Source: CAVXJN01 sp963762165
Lineage (GTDB): Bacteria; Pseudomonadota; Gammaproteobacteria; JASBUN01
Length of the DNA stretch: 64,000 nt
Assembly (NCBI GenBank): GCA_963762165.1
Contig: CAVXJN010000001.1
Span: forward strand, 744,001 to 808,000
Reading direction: 5' to 3'
The translations under genes were made by a program, and so were the position numbers. Below the pieces are notes generated by a model. It ran no database searches. It was given only the letters and a program-made list of their open reading frames with translations, and was not told the DNA's origin. Positions 46,592 to 55,095 of the stretch are shown piece by piece. Positions within the stretch are counted from its first letter, which is position 1. Each line of letters opens with the position of its first letter.

Positions 46592-47208
46592 CCGAAGTGT
46601 TGGTGTTGTATTACAGCCGCCACGGTGCGACCGCCGAGATGGCGCGCCTGCTGGCCCGTGGCGTGGAACAGGTGCAGGGGGTATCGGCGCGCCTGCGCAC
46701 CGTGCCGCCGATCTCAGCGGTGTGCGAAGCGGTCGAGGACGACATTCCAGCTGCCGGTCCGCCCTATGCCACCATCGAAGATTTACGCGACTGCGCAGGC
46801 CTCGCGCTGGGCAGTCCGACCCGGTTCGGAAACATGGCGGCGCCGCTGAAATATTTCCTCGACTCCACCAGCAGTCTTTGGCTCAGTGCCGAACTCAGCG
46901 GCAAGCCAGCCACGGTATTCACGTCCACTTCCAGTCTGCATGGCGGTCAGGAAACCACCCTGGTGTCGATGATGCTGCCCCTGCTCCATCACGGCATGCT
47001 GGTGCTGGGCATCCCCTACAGTCAGACCGAATTGTTGTCCACCCACAGCGGCGGTACGCCCTACGGCGCCAGCCACCACGCCGGAACCGACAGCGAGCTA
47101 CCGCTGACGGCCGATGAAAAACACCTTTGTCAGGCGCAAGGGCGGCGTCTGGCGATCGCGGCCGCAATGCTTGACGACGGGCAGCGCGAAGGACGGCAAT
47201 TACGATGA
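46588..47208 (+). CDS. wrbA: NAD(P)H:quinone oxidoreductase WrbA
   Basis: 206 residues, flavodoxin-like. The FMN phosphate loop is YYSRHGATAEMARLLARGVE and further FMN contacts are GSPTRFGNMAAPLKYFLDST and TSTSSLHGGQETT. It reduces quinones by two electrons, protecting against redox cycling. Its ATG overlaps the arsC stop and its own stop overlaps the DUF2069 start, so three genes form one operon. Confidence 0.94.
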   Translation: MTEVLVLYYSRHGATAEMARLLARGVEQVQGVSARLRTVPPISAVCEAVEDDIPAAGPPYATIEDLRDCAGLALGSPTRFGNMAAPLKYFLDSTSSLWLSAELSGKPATVFTSTSSLHGGQETTLVSMMLPLLHHGMLVLGIPYSQTELLSTHSGGTPYGASHHAGTDSELPLTADEKHLCQAQGRRLAIAAAMLDDGQREGRQLR

Positions 47209-47564
47209 AAAGCGCAACACTGGCGCAAGGCCTGACATTGCTCGGCTATCTCGGACTTTGGGCGCTGTTGCCGGCGTGGTATTTGTGGTTTGCGCCGTCG
47301 GCTCAGTTGCCGGCGTACTTCGTCCTGTTCCTGCTCGCGCCGCTGGTGTTCCCGTTCAAAGGGCTCATGCGCGGGAAAACCTATACCTACAAGTGGTCGA
47401 TTTTCGTTTCCATGCTGTATTTCGTGCACGGCATCGGCGAAGGCTGGACATGGCCGGGAGAACGGGAGTTCGCATTCCTCGAAGTCGTGCTCAGTACCCT
47501 GTGGTTCATCGGCGCCATCGCCTACGTACGCAGCAGGCGCCGGCTGGCCGAATCAGCCGCCTGA
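47205..47564 (+). CDS. DUF2069-family membrane protein
   Basis: 119 residues with four membrane helices. The conserved stretch LLAPLVFPFKGLMRGKTYTY and YFVHGIGEGWT match DUF2069. Function unknown, but the gene is a fixed neighbour of wrbA and hda in gammaproteobacteria. ATGA overlap with wrbA. Its end overlaps the convergent hda gene by 12 bases (47553-47564). Confidence 0.88.
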   Translation: MKSATLAQGLTLLGYLGLWALLPAWYLWFAPSAQLPAYFVLFLLAPLVFPFKGLMRGKTYTYKWSIFVSMLYFVHGIGEGWTWPGEREFAFLEVVLSTLWFIGAIAYVRSRRRLAESAA

Positions 47565-48260
47565 TTCGCCGCGACCGAGCACTTCACGCATAAACGGCAC
47601 GGTCAGGCGGCGCTGCGCCGCCAATGATTCGCGATCGAGGCGTTCCAGCAAGCCAAACAATGCGGGCAGGTCGCGCCGATAGTGACGCAGCAGATAACGC
47701 CCGGCGTCATCGCTCAGTTCCAGTCCCTTGGCGCTGGCGTGGGCGCGAAGTACCGACAGCTTCTGCTCATCGTCGAGGGCAACCAGGCGAAACACCGCGC
47801 TCAACGATAGCCGGGACGCCAGATCGGCAAGCTGCAGACCGCATTCCGGGGGCGGTGCAGCCGCACTGGCCACCAACTTAGCGCCATGTTCCAGGACACC
47901 GTTGACCAAGCCGAACAGTGCCCTTTCCCAGGACGGTTGTCCGGCGACGACATCGATGTCATCGAGGCACACCAGGTCGGTTTCCTCCAGACCCTTGAGC
48001 ATCTCCGCCGACAACGCCGCCGATTCCGCCAGCGGCACATAGGCGACTGCGTTGTTGTGGAGCGCCGCATGGTGGCACGCCGCCTGCAACAGATGGCTGC
48101 GTCCGGTACCCGGCGCTCCCCAGAGAAACAGCAAGGACGGCTCTCGACCGCTGGCGCAGGCCAGTGCCGCCGCCAGAGCACCGGCGTTGGGGCCCGGATA
48201 GAAATTTTCGAACCGGGCATGTTCCTGCAATTCCAGGCCAAGCGGCAACTGCGCGCCCAT
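47553..48260 (-). CDS. hda: DnaA regulatory inactivator Hda
   Basis: 235 residues of the DnaA AAA+ type without a DNA-binding domain. The Walker A-like loop is WGAPGTGRSHLLQA (Arg in place of the usual Lys, as in other Hda proteins), Walker B is LVCLDDIDVVAG, and sensor II/arginine region is in RHYRRDLPAL. N-terminus QLPLGLELQEHARFENF includes the clamp-binding motif QLPLGL. With the sliding clamp it stimulates ATP hydrolysis by DnaA and limits replication initiation. Confidence 0.93.
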   Translation of the reverse strand: MGAQLPLGLELQEHARFENFYPGPNAGALAAALACASGREPSLLFLWGAPGTGRSHLLQAACHHAALHNNAVAYVPLAESAALSAEMLKGLEETDLVCLDDIDVVAGQPSWERALFGLVNGVLEHGAKLVASAAAPPPECGLQLADLASRLSLSAVFRLVALDDEQKLSVLRAHASAKGLELSDDAGRYLLRHYRRDLPALFGLLERLDRESLAAQRRLTVPFMREVLGRGESGG

Positions 48261-48278
48261 GAATTCCCCCGCGCCGGA

Positions 48279-49343
48279 TTATTCCGGCTTCGAGCCTTCG
48301 TAGAGGTCGCTACGTAGATAGTGCGCGTGCCCATGGCGCAACAGCACCGCGATCACCGCCGCAACCGGTAACGCCAACAGCACACCGACGAAGCCGAACA
48401 ACTGGCCGCCCGCGAGCACCGCGAAAATCACCGCAACTGGATGCAGGCCGATCCGGTCGCCCACCAGCCAGGGCGTAAACAATGCGCTTTCCAGCACCTG
48501 CGCGACGCCGAACACGGCCAATACCGGCAATAGCTGGACCCACTCATGGGTCTGCACCAGCACCGCGGTTCCCGCCGCGAACAGGCCGAGAATGAATCCC
48601 AGGTATGGCACGAAACTCACCAGGCCTGCGAGCATACCGATGAGCAGCGCCAGATCGACCCCCACCAGCCAGAGGCCGACGGAATACACTACCCCCAAGG
48701 CCAGCATCACCAGAAATTGACCGCGTAGAAACGCGCTCAGGGTCCGATCCGACTCCCGTGCGATCTGCACTGCCTTGCCCTGCATGGAGCGTGGCAGAAG
48801 TTCCCGTATTCGCGCTACCAGCAGGTCCCAATCCCGCATCAGATAGAAGCTCACCACCGGTATCAGCAAGAGATTCGCAACCCAGGCCACCACGGCCGCG
48901 CCGGAAGTGGACACCGCCTTGATGAGTTGCGCCGCGATACCGCCGGCCTTCTGCCAATGTTCGCGCAGCGCATCGTGCAGCGACTGTAGATTGAGGTCGC
49001 CGACTTCAACGCCGAAGGTGTGTTGCACCCACGGCAGCGCGGCATGCTGAATCCAGTCCAGATACGCCGGCAGCCGCGCGATCAGATGGGCGATCTGCGA
49101 CTCGATCAACGGCACCAGCAGCAACGCCACCAGCGCGAATGCCGCGAACAGCCCGGTGAACACCACGATCACCGACCAGGTGCGCGACAGCCCGGCCGCC
49201 TCGAGCCGATCCACCAGCGGGTCCCCGAGATAGGCGATGAGCGCGGCCACCAGAAACGGCGTAAACACCGGCGCCAGCAAGTACACCAATACCGCGCTCA
49301 GCAACAGCAGCACCAGCGACAACCATTTTTGCGAATCGCTCAT
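48279..49343 (-). CDS. AI-2E family transporter (PerM-like)
   Basis: 354 residues; start at MSDSQKWLSLVLLL. About eight membrane helices with a central soluble region at about 95-150, and the conserved VSFVPYLGFILGLFAAGTAV and late VGDRIGLHPVAVIFAVLAGG sequences of the AI-2E/PerM family. Members export diverse small molecules or sodium; the substrate is not predictable. Its ATG overlaps the stop of the preceding gene (ATGA). It lies 18 bases before hda. Confidence 0.9.
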   Translation of the reverse strand: MSDSQKWLSLVLLLLSAVLVYLLAPVFTPFLVAALIAYLGDPLVDRLEAAGLSRTWSVIVVFTGLFAAFALVALLLVPLIESQIAHLIARLPAYLDWIQHAALPWVQHTFGVEVGDLNLQSLHDALREHWQKAGGIAAQLIKAVSTSGAAVVAWVANLLLIPVVSFYLMRDWDLLVARIRELLPRSMQGKAVQIARESDRTLSAFLRGQFLVMLALGVVYSVGLWLVGVDLALLIGMLAGLVSFVPYLGFILGLFAAGTAVLVQTHEWVQLLPVLAVFGVAQVLESALFTPWLVGDRIGLHPVAVIFAVLAGGQLFGFVGVLLALPVAAVIAVLLRHGHAHYLRSDLYEGSKPE

Positions 49344-49900
49344 CCTCGGCTTGCCGAACGCACGCGCAACGCGCGGATCCCCCAGGTCCAGACATACCCG
49401 ACACCGCTCAGCACGACGGTGCTCGCCACTGCCGCGGTCAGCAGCTGCAGGGCGAACTCCGGCAGCGGCACCGCGCCTTGATCGAACATCACCGCCATCA
49501 CCAACATGATCTGCAACAGTGTATTGGCCTTGCTGATCCAACTCGGGCTGGCACGCACCTTCTCGATCCGGTAGTAGTACACCAGACCACCGAGAACGAT
49601 CGTTACGTCCCGGATCACGACCGCCACCAACAACCACAGCGGCACCAGCCCCAACCAGGTCAACACCACGAAGCAGGACACCAGCATGGCTTTGTCGGCA
49701 AGCGGATCGAGCCACCCGCCCAGCGGTGTGATCCAGCCGTAACGACGCGCCAGCTGACCGTCGATGGCATCGGAGGCGCCGGCCACGGTGAACAGCAGCA
49801 ACGCGCCGGCGAATTGGCGTTGGGCCAGCAGGATCACCACGGGCACGATCAACAATATGCGCAATGCGCTGATTATATTAGGGATATCCTGGCGCTTCAC
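49340..49900 (-). CDS. CDP-alcohol phosphatidyltransferase (PgsA-like)
   Basis: 186 residues with about five membrane helices. N-terminus IPNIISALRILLIVPVVILL and the CDP-alcohol motif DAIDGQLARRYGWITPLGGW then LDPLADK. It resembles phosphatidylglycerophosphate synthase. In this position (between DUF2066 and PerM genes) it is a second PgsA-like protein in several gammaproteobacteria, so the exact alcohol substrate is uncertain. Overlaps both neighbours by four bases. Confidence 0.87.
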   Translation of the reverse strand: MKRQDIPNIISALRILLIVPVVILLAQRQFAGALLLFTVAGASDAIDGQLARRYGWITPLGGWLDPLADKAMLVSCFVVLTWLGLVPLWLLVAVVIRDVTIVLGGLVYYYRIEKVRASPSWISKANTLLQIMLVMAVMFDQGAVPLPEFALQLLTAAVASTVVLSGVGYVWTWGIRALRVRSASRG

Positions 49901-50961
49901 GGCACGAGTCGGAAATGCAGTCCGGCGGGGGATGCGCTAGGGTCCGGCGCGCCGGGATCATTGACGGCCGGCGCCACCGCCGCCAACCGATCCCACAAGC
50001 CCAGCGTCCGCCGCAAGCGTTCCGGCGAGCCCCGCACCGACAATTCGAAGTACGCCTGGTCGCCGGTGACGAACAACAGCCGCGCCGAGCTGACTAGTTC
50101 TCGCGAGCGCAAGAAAGTCGACAGACCAGCATAATCGTCCAGGGTGCGCACATCGTCGATGCGCACCCGGACCTGATCCAAGGCGCCGGTTGCGTCCGGC
50201 CGCTCGGCATAGCGAGCCGCCAGGGTATCGGCCAGTCCGTCGACGCCGGCCGCGGCGGCTGCCGCGAGATCCTCGCCGCTGGCATTCCACTGCCGCGTCT
50301 GGCCGCGATCGTAAAGGTTCCAGCGGCTACTCCAACCGCCACTCTGACGCTGCAGGCGACCGATCAATACGGCATCGGCCTGATATCGCGCAGACGCAGC
50401 CAGCACGTCATCGAAAAAGCCCCCCCAGATGTCGGCAAAGCGCACCCGGGATTGATCCTCCAGATCCTGTAACGGCAACATCACCGGCACTGCCCGCGCA
50501 CGCGCCGCCTGGCGCAATGCCTGGCCTGCCGGCGCCGTGTCGTCGGCGCTGATCAGACGCCGCTCGGCACCGTCCTGGATTGCCAGCCACACCAGGGTGG
50601 TGGGCCGCTCGTTGCCCCAGACCGGAAGTCCCCGCTGGCGCAACATCTGCTCGACCGCCGCCGGGTCGAAACGCACATGCAGTTGCAGGCCGTCGGGGGT
50701 GGTGAGGTACCCGTACTGTTGTACGATGCGGTCCACCGCCCCGGCGCCACTGGGCAGATTTTGATCGTTTGCCGCCGTCCGCGACCCGGCCGCCCGTACC
50801 ACCACTTCGCGCAAGGCTTCGGTCAGAGCGCGATCGCGTTCCGCCGCCGTCTGATCGGACACCGGCACCCGAACCTCGTACAGTCCGCCGACCTGGGAAG
50901 CGGCATGAGCCGGCGCAATGGCCGTGAGTAATAACCCCAAAATGAACAGATATCGAATCAT
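49897..50961 (-). CDS. DUF2066-domain secreted protein
   Basis: 354 residues with a signal peptide (about 1-20, AHA). EVRVPVSDQTAAERDRALTE and the block TTLVWLAIQDGAERRLISAD are characteristic of DUF2066. Periplasmic protein of unknown role, found next to purM in many gammaproteobacteria. First gene of the run DUF2066, PgsA-like, PerM, hda, each overlapping or nearly touching the next. Divergent from purM. Confidence 0.87.
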   Translation of the reverse strand: MIRYLFILGLLLTAIAPAHAASQVGGLYEVRVPVSDQTAAERDRALTEALREVVVRAAGSRTAANDQNLPSGAGAVDRIVQQYGYLTTPDGLQLHVRFDPAAVEQMLRQRGLPVWGNERPTTLVWLAIQDGAERRLISADDTAPAGQALRQAARARAVPVMLPLQDLEDQSRVRFADIWGGFFDDVLAASARYQADAVLIGRLQRQSGGWSSRWNLYDRGQTRQWNASGEDLAAAAAAGVDGLADTLAARYAERPDATGALDQVRVRIDDVRTLDDYAGLSTFLRSRELVSSARLLFVTGDQAYFELSVRGSPERLRRTLGLWDRLAAVAPAVNDPGAPDPSASPAGLHFRLVP

Positions 50962-51414
50962 GAGTCACTTTCACGCATAGTGGCGCCCTAGCCGGGCGAA
51001 TCGGCCTTGTTCCACCCGGCGCCTGCATCGCGCTCTGTTTCGCACGCGCGCCCGGCACCGGATTGCCCGCCACGGCTGCACGCGGCGGTGCGGAGGCGTG
51101 TAAAATAGCGAAGCTTGCGGACCAGGTCCCGTTATTATTGGCGCACCGACATGCAGGTGCCCTGCCGCTTCAAAGGCTCATCGAGACGAGCGCCGGTCAG
51201 CGAATAGAACGCAGCGAAGGCAAGACTGCAGAATGGCAGCCGAAGGAAAGAAAGCATGTCGTAAGCGGTACCCTGTTTTTCCATGCCGCCGCGGGTTTCT
51301 CCGTTCGCCGGCCCCACCGGGTCCGCTCGCGCGCCGCCCCGGCGAACAGGCCCTTTTCAATCAGGCAGTACAGTACCATACCCTCGAAACCGTCCACCAC
51401 GCCAGGAGCATCCT
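50962..51414. other. Intergenic region between DUF2066 and purM
   Basis: A 453-base divergent region, unusually long for this tightly packed segment. It is GC-rich with an AT-rich island near 51105-51145 (TAAAAT near 51107 could be a -10 for purM) and another near 51355-51380. A minus-strand frame at about 51135-51284 would encode a short hydrophobic peptide, but its ribosome binding site is poor and I do not call it. No RNA fold or riboswitch consensus (for example purine or PurR-like boxes) was recognised. Confidence 0.45.
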
Positions 51415-52484
51415 GTGAGCCAGTCCTCGGATTCCATATCACCCCCAACCGGCGCAGGTCTGCGCTACAGCGACGCTGGCGTCGACATCGACGCGGGCAA
51501 CCGACTGGTCGAGCGCATCGGGCCCATCGCGCGCCGCACCCGGCGACCGGAGGTCCTGGGCGGATTGGGAGGATTCGGGGCGTTGTTCGAGTTGCCGCTG
51601 GATCGCTACCGGGAACCGGTGCTGGTCTCGGGCACCGACGGCGTCGGCACCAAACTCAAACTCGCCATGCAGATGCGGCAGCACGATACCATCGGCATCG
51701 ACCTGGTGGCGATGTGCGTCAACGACCTGATCGTCCAAGGCGCCGAACCGTTGTTCTTCCTCGACTACTACGCCAGCGGCAAATTGGACGTGGAGGTGGC
51801 CACGCAAGTGGTTGCGGGCATCGGCCGCGGCTGCGAGCTGGCCGGCGCCGCGCTGGTAGGCGGCGAAACCGCCGAGATGCCGGGAATGTACGACGGCGGC
51901 GATTACGATCTGGCGGGTTTTTGCGTCGGGGTGGTGGAAAAAAGTCCGCATTATCGACGGCAGCAAAGTGGCGCCCGGGCGATGTCCTGATCGGGCTCGC
52001 CTCCTCCGGTCCCCATTCCAACGGCTACTCGCTGGTGCGCAAAGTCGTGGAAGTCAGCGGCGCCGAACTCGATGCGCCTTTTGGCGGACGCTCCCTGGGC
52101 CAGACCCTGCTCGCACCCACGCGGATCTACGTCAAACCGATACTCGCGTTGCTGCAGCAGGTGGACGTCCACGCAATCGCGCACATCACCGGCGGCGGAC
52201 TGCCCGAAAATCTGCCCAGGGTCATGAGCGCCAAATACCTCGCCGTGATCGATCACAGTCGCTGGCAGCGGCCGACGATTTTCGACTGGCTGCAGGAGCA
52301 GGGCCGGATCGGCGACCGGGAGATGTACCGCACCTTCAATTGCGGGATCGGCATGGTGGTGTGTGTCGGCGCCGATCAAGCCGAACGCGCACTGACCGAA
52401 TTACATCAGGCCGGTGAAGACGCGATGATTATCGGCGCGATCGAGCGCAGCGAACACGAGGAGGCGCGGGTCGAAATCCGCTGA
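51415..52484 (+). CDS. purM: Phosphoribosylformylglycinamidine cyclo-ligase (two apparent frameshifts)
   Basis: AIR synthase, fifth step of purine synthesis. GTG start (VSQSSDSISPPTGAGLRYSD) with AGGAG six bases before. N-terminal motifs are intact: LVSGTDGVGTKLKLAMQMR and LVAMCVNDLIVQGAEPLFF. After CVGVVEK the expected IIDGSKVAPGDVLIGLASSG is spread over three frames: one extra base in the A6/C run near 51937-51944 and one in CCCGGG near 51970-51977. The total of 1070 bases is two over a multiple of three. Removing both gives about 355 residues. Almost certainly sequencing errors. Confidence 0.92.
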
Positions 52485-52493
52485 CGTCACGCC

Positions 52494-53189
52494 ATGACCA
52501 GCGCGCAGCAAAAGGCCGCTTCCCGGCCGCGCATCGTGATACTGATCTCCGGGACCGGCAGCAACCTGCAGGCCATCATCGACAGCCTCGCCCAGGATCC
52601 GCGCCAGGCGCAGATCGTGGCGGTGATCAGCAATCGCGCAGATGCATACGGCTTGCAGCGCGCTACGCATGCCGGCCTGCATGCCATAGCGATCGAACAT
52701 CGCAACTATGCCGACCGCGACGCATTCGACACTGCTCTTCGTGCCGAGATCGACGCCCACAATCCCGACCTCGTTGTTCTGGCTGGATTCATGCGCATCC
52801 TCGGCGCCCCGCTGGTCGATCACTATCGGGGGCGCATGATCAATATTCACCCCTCGCTGCTGCCGCGATTCCGCGGCCTCGATACCCATGCGCGCGCGCT
52901 GCGGGAGGGCGTTCACGAACACGGCGCCAGCGTCCATTTCGTCACTTCCGAACTCGACGGTGGACCGGTGATCGCTCAGGTACGGATTGCAGTCAACGCA
53001 GGCGACACGCCGCACGATCTGGCGAGCCGGGTGTTGGCGCAGGAACACCGGCTGTATCCGCTGGTGATCGGATGGTTTCTGCAGGGTCGGCTGCGCCTGT
53101 GCGACGGCAAACCCGAACTCGACGGCCACGTTCTCTCCACCCCCTATCAGTTGCAGGCGGACACCGGGGAAGTCGGCGCATGCTGTTGA
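52494..53189 (+). CDS. purN: Phosphoribosylglycinamide formyltransferase
   Basis: 231 residues. The N-terminal ISGTGSNLQAIID is the GAR-binding loop; FMRILGAPLVDHYRGRMINI and HPSLLPRFRGLDTHARAL carry the catalytic Asn-His and formyl-folate site; HFVTSELDGGPVIAQ holds the catalytic aspartate. It transfers a formyl group from 10-formyl-THF in purine synthesis. Nine bases after purM, as usual, and slightly longer than the 212-residue E. coli enzyme at both ends. Confidence 0.95.
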   Translation: MTSAQQKAASRPRIVILISGTGSNLQAIIDSLAQDPRQAQIVAVISNRADAYGLQRATHAGLHAIAIEHRNYADRDAFDTALRAEIDAHNPDLVVLAGFMRILGAPLVDHYRGRMINIHPSLLPRFRGLDTHARALREGVHEHGASVHFVTSELDGGPVIAQVRIAVNAGDTPHDLASRVLAQEHRLYPLVIGWFLQGRLRLCDGKPELDGHVLSTPYQLQADTGEVGACC

Positions 53190-53917
53190 GGGATTCGACA
53201 CTGGCAGTGCTGATCTTGTGTGCGGCGCAGTCGACCGGCGCCGCGCAAACCGTGGCCACTACGCCACCCGCGCCGCTGCCGGAATTCCAAGCCCATTACA
53301 GCGCCTATAAAGGCGCTCTGCGGATCGCCGAATCGGTCGTGCGTCTACAGCGCAGCGGCGCAAAGTTCGTCTACAGCAGTGTCACCGAGCCGGTCGGGCT
53401 GCTGGCCATGTTCCGGCATGACGAAATCACGGAACGCAGCGTTTGGCAGCCGCACAACGGCGGCATCAGACCGCTGGAATATCAATATATACACAAGCGC
53501 AGCGACAAGAACCGCAACGTCGGTCTGGTATTCGATTGGCAGCACGGCGAAGTCGCCAACACGGCCAAGGGCCATACCTGGACCATGGACGTACCCCGCG
53601 GCACACAGGACAAATTCTCGGTGCAATTGGCCGTCATGCTCGACCTGCAGAGGGGCGACGGATCTCTGCGTTACGACGTCGCGGACGGCGGCAAGCTCAA
53701 GCAATACCGATTCCGACGTTTGGGAACCGAGCGCGTGCAGACCAAGGCGGGAGAATTCGAAGCCGTGAAACTGCAGCGGCTCCGTCGGCAGGACAATGAA
53801 AGGGAAACCTATTTCTGGTGCGCGCCGGCGCTGGACTATCTGGTGGTACGCCTGGAGCACATCGAAGAAGACGGCAGCCAGTTCTACATGGAACTCGACC
53901 GCATAGAGCGACTGTGA
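53180..53917 (+). CDS. DUF3108-family secreted protein
   Basis: 245 residues with an N-terminal signal peptide (about 1-22, GAAQ). The mature protein is beta-rich: FQAHYSAYKGALRIAESVVR, YIHKRSDKNRNVGLVFDWQ and KAGEFEAVKLQRLRRQDNE match DUF3108, a family linked with purN in proteobacteria. Probably periplasmic; function unknown. It overlaps purN by 10 bases and is presumably co-transcribed. Confidence 0.87.
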   Translation: MLLRDSTLAVLILCAAQSTGAAQTVATTPPAPLPEFQAHYSAYKGALRIAESVVRLQRSGAKFVYSSVTEPVGLLAMFRHDEITERSVWQPHNGGIRPLEYQYIHKRSDKNRNVGLVFDWQHGEVANTAKGHTWTMDVPRGTQDKFSVQLAVMLDLQRGDGSLRYDVADGGKLKQYRFRRLGTERVQTKAGEFEAVKLQRLRRQDNERETYFWCAPALDYLVVRLEHIEEDGSQFYMELDRIERL

Positions 53918-53939
53918 TCCGGGCGATCCGGGCTTTACG

Positions 53940-54950
53940 TCACGGCAGTGATTTGTCGTGACCGGTGAAATCGGTGGCGCCTTGATCGGGCCTGCTGCGA
54001 CCGCTGGGACGGTTCTGGCGCTTCGAGTTCATCTCTGCGCGTGCGAAAAAATCCTTGTCCATGATCTCGAGGAAACAGCGTGCCTGGGGCGAAATGAACT
54101 GCCCCCGACGCATGACTACGCCATAGCTGCGTTTGGGGAAATAACGGTTCAGCGGTATGGCCGCGAGTGCTTCATTGCCGGTCAGGCAAATGCTGGTCAC
54201 GATCGACACACCCATCCCCATCTCAACGAACTTCTTGATCACTTCCCAACCGCCGGCCTCCAGCACCACGTCGTAGCTCAGGCCATGCTGATGAAAAACC
54301 AGATCGACGATGTGCCACGTGCTGAGGTGACGAGGTGGTAATATCAGCCCGCACGGACTGATGTCTTCCAGCGTGACACTTTTGCGCTTTGCCAAGGGAT
54401 GATCGAGGGACGTAATCAGCATCGGCTCGTAGCTGAAGATCGGTGCATAGATGATGTCATCCGGCACATCAATCATCGAGCCGACCGCAAAATCCACTTC
54501 GCCGCCGCGTAACATCTTGAGCCCGTCGCGGCCGGTGACGTTATGCAAGTGCACTCTTACCTGGGAATACTCGGCAGTAAAACGCTGTAGAAATTCCGGG
54601 AGCAGATACAGAATGGTCGACTCGCCGGCGGCGATATCCAGGCTGCCGCCGTTGACGTCACCGAGACGCGAAGCGAACAACTCCGGCAGGTGGTCCATAC
54701 CCTCCACCAGCGGCGCAGCGGTCTCGAGCAGAATCTGGCCCGCCGGCGTCAACTCGATCCGCGGACCGCGCCGTTCGAACAGCATGGTCTGCAGATCCTG
54801 CTCCAGACTTTTGATCAACAGCGACACCGATGGCTGGCTCAGGAACAAGCGTTCCGCCGCCTTGGAAATGCTGCCGGTCTGCGCCGCCTGGCAGAACGCA
54901 CGCAACTGCCGTAAGCGATTGTGACGACCTGCGGTTTCCGAGCGCGCCAT
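53940..54950 (-). CDS. LysR-type regulator, CysB-like, divergent from aceA
   Basis: 336 residues; start at MARSETAGRHNRL with GGAG five bases upstream. Winged helix-turn-helix: RQLRAFCQAAQTGSISKAAE, then RLFLSQPSVSLLIKSLEQDL, followed by the effector domain (from about residue 100, GSLDIAAGES) of the CysB/CysJI-like subgroup. A lysine/arginine-rich tail extends past the usual 300-residue end. Placement back to back with aceA, with an operator-like repeat between them, points to control of the glyoxylate shunt; the effector is unknown. Confidence 0.88.
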   Translation of the reverse strand: MARSETAGRHNRLRQLRAFCQAAQTGSISKAAERLFLSQPSVSLLIKSLEQDLQTMLFERRGPRIELTPAGQILLETAAPLVEGMDHLPELFASRLGDVNGGSLDIAAGESTILYLLPEFLQRFTAEYSQVRVHLHNVTGRDGLKMLRGGEVDFAVGSMIDVPDDIIYAPIFSYEPMLITSLDHPLAKRKSVTLEDISPCGLILPPRHLSTWHIVDLVFHQHGLSYDVVLEAGGWEVIKKFVEMGMGVSIVTSICLTGNEALAAIPLNRYFPKRSYGVVMRRGQFISPQARCFLEIMDKDFFARAEMNSKRQNRPSGRSRPDQGATDFTGHDKSLP

Positions 54951-54969
54951 CGTGGCTCCAGAAGCGATC

Positions 54970-54984
54970 ATTGCTACAAACAAT
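54970..54984. promoter_or_regulatory. LysR-type operator (T-N11-A box) between the regulator and aceA
   Basis: ATTG-N7-CAAT is the classical T-N11-A dyad bound by LysR-type regulators, here 20 bases from the regulator start. A second perfect palindrome TTGAT-GA-ATCAA lies at 54993-55004, and both sit in the AT-rich half of the 145-base divergent region. Together they could be the recognition and activation sites. The aceA mRNA leader has a GC-rich segment before a good GGAGG ribosome binding site. Confidence 0.6.
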
Positions 54985-55095
54985 AGTGCATATTGATGAA
55001 TCAACCTAGTCAAATAGTACCTTCTTCCATAGCCTGCAAGAACAGCTCGGCCGCGATCGGCCGCTCGAACCCGCGGGACTTTACGGAGGAACACG

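Noticed and set aside
51135..51317. Short hydrophobic minus-strand peptide in the DUF2066-purM gap
   Set aside because: Ribosome binding site poorly placed and no family recognised; could be real but unsupported.
54993..55004. TTGATGAATCAA as an FNR/CRP-family site
   Set aside because: The FNR site is TTGAT-N4-ATCAA; here the spacer is two bases. Kept only as a palindrome near the LysR box.
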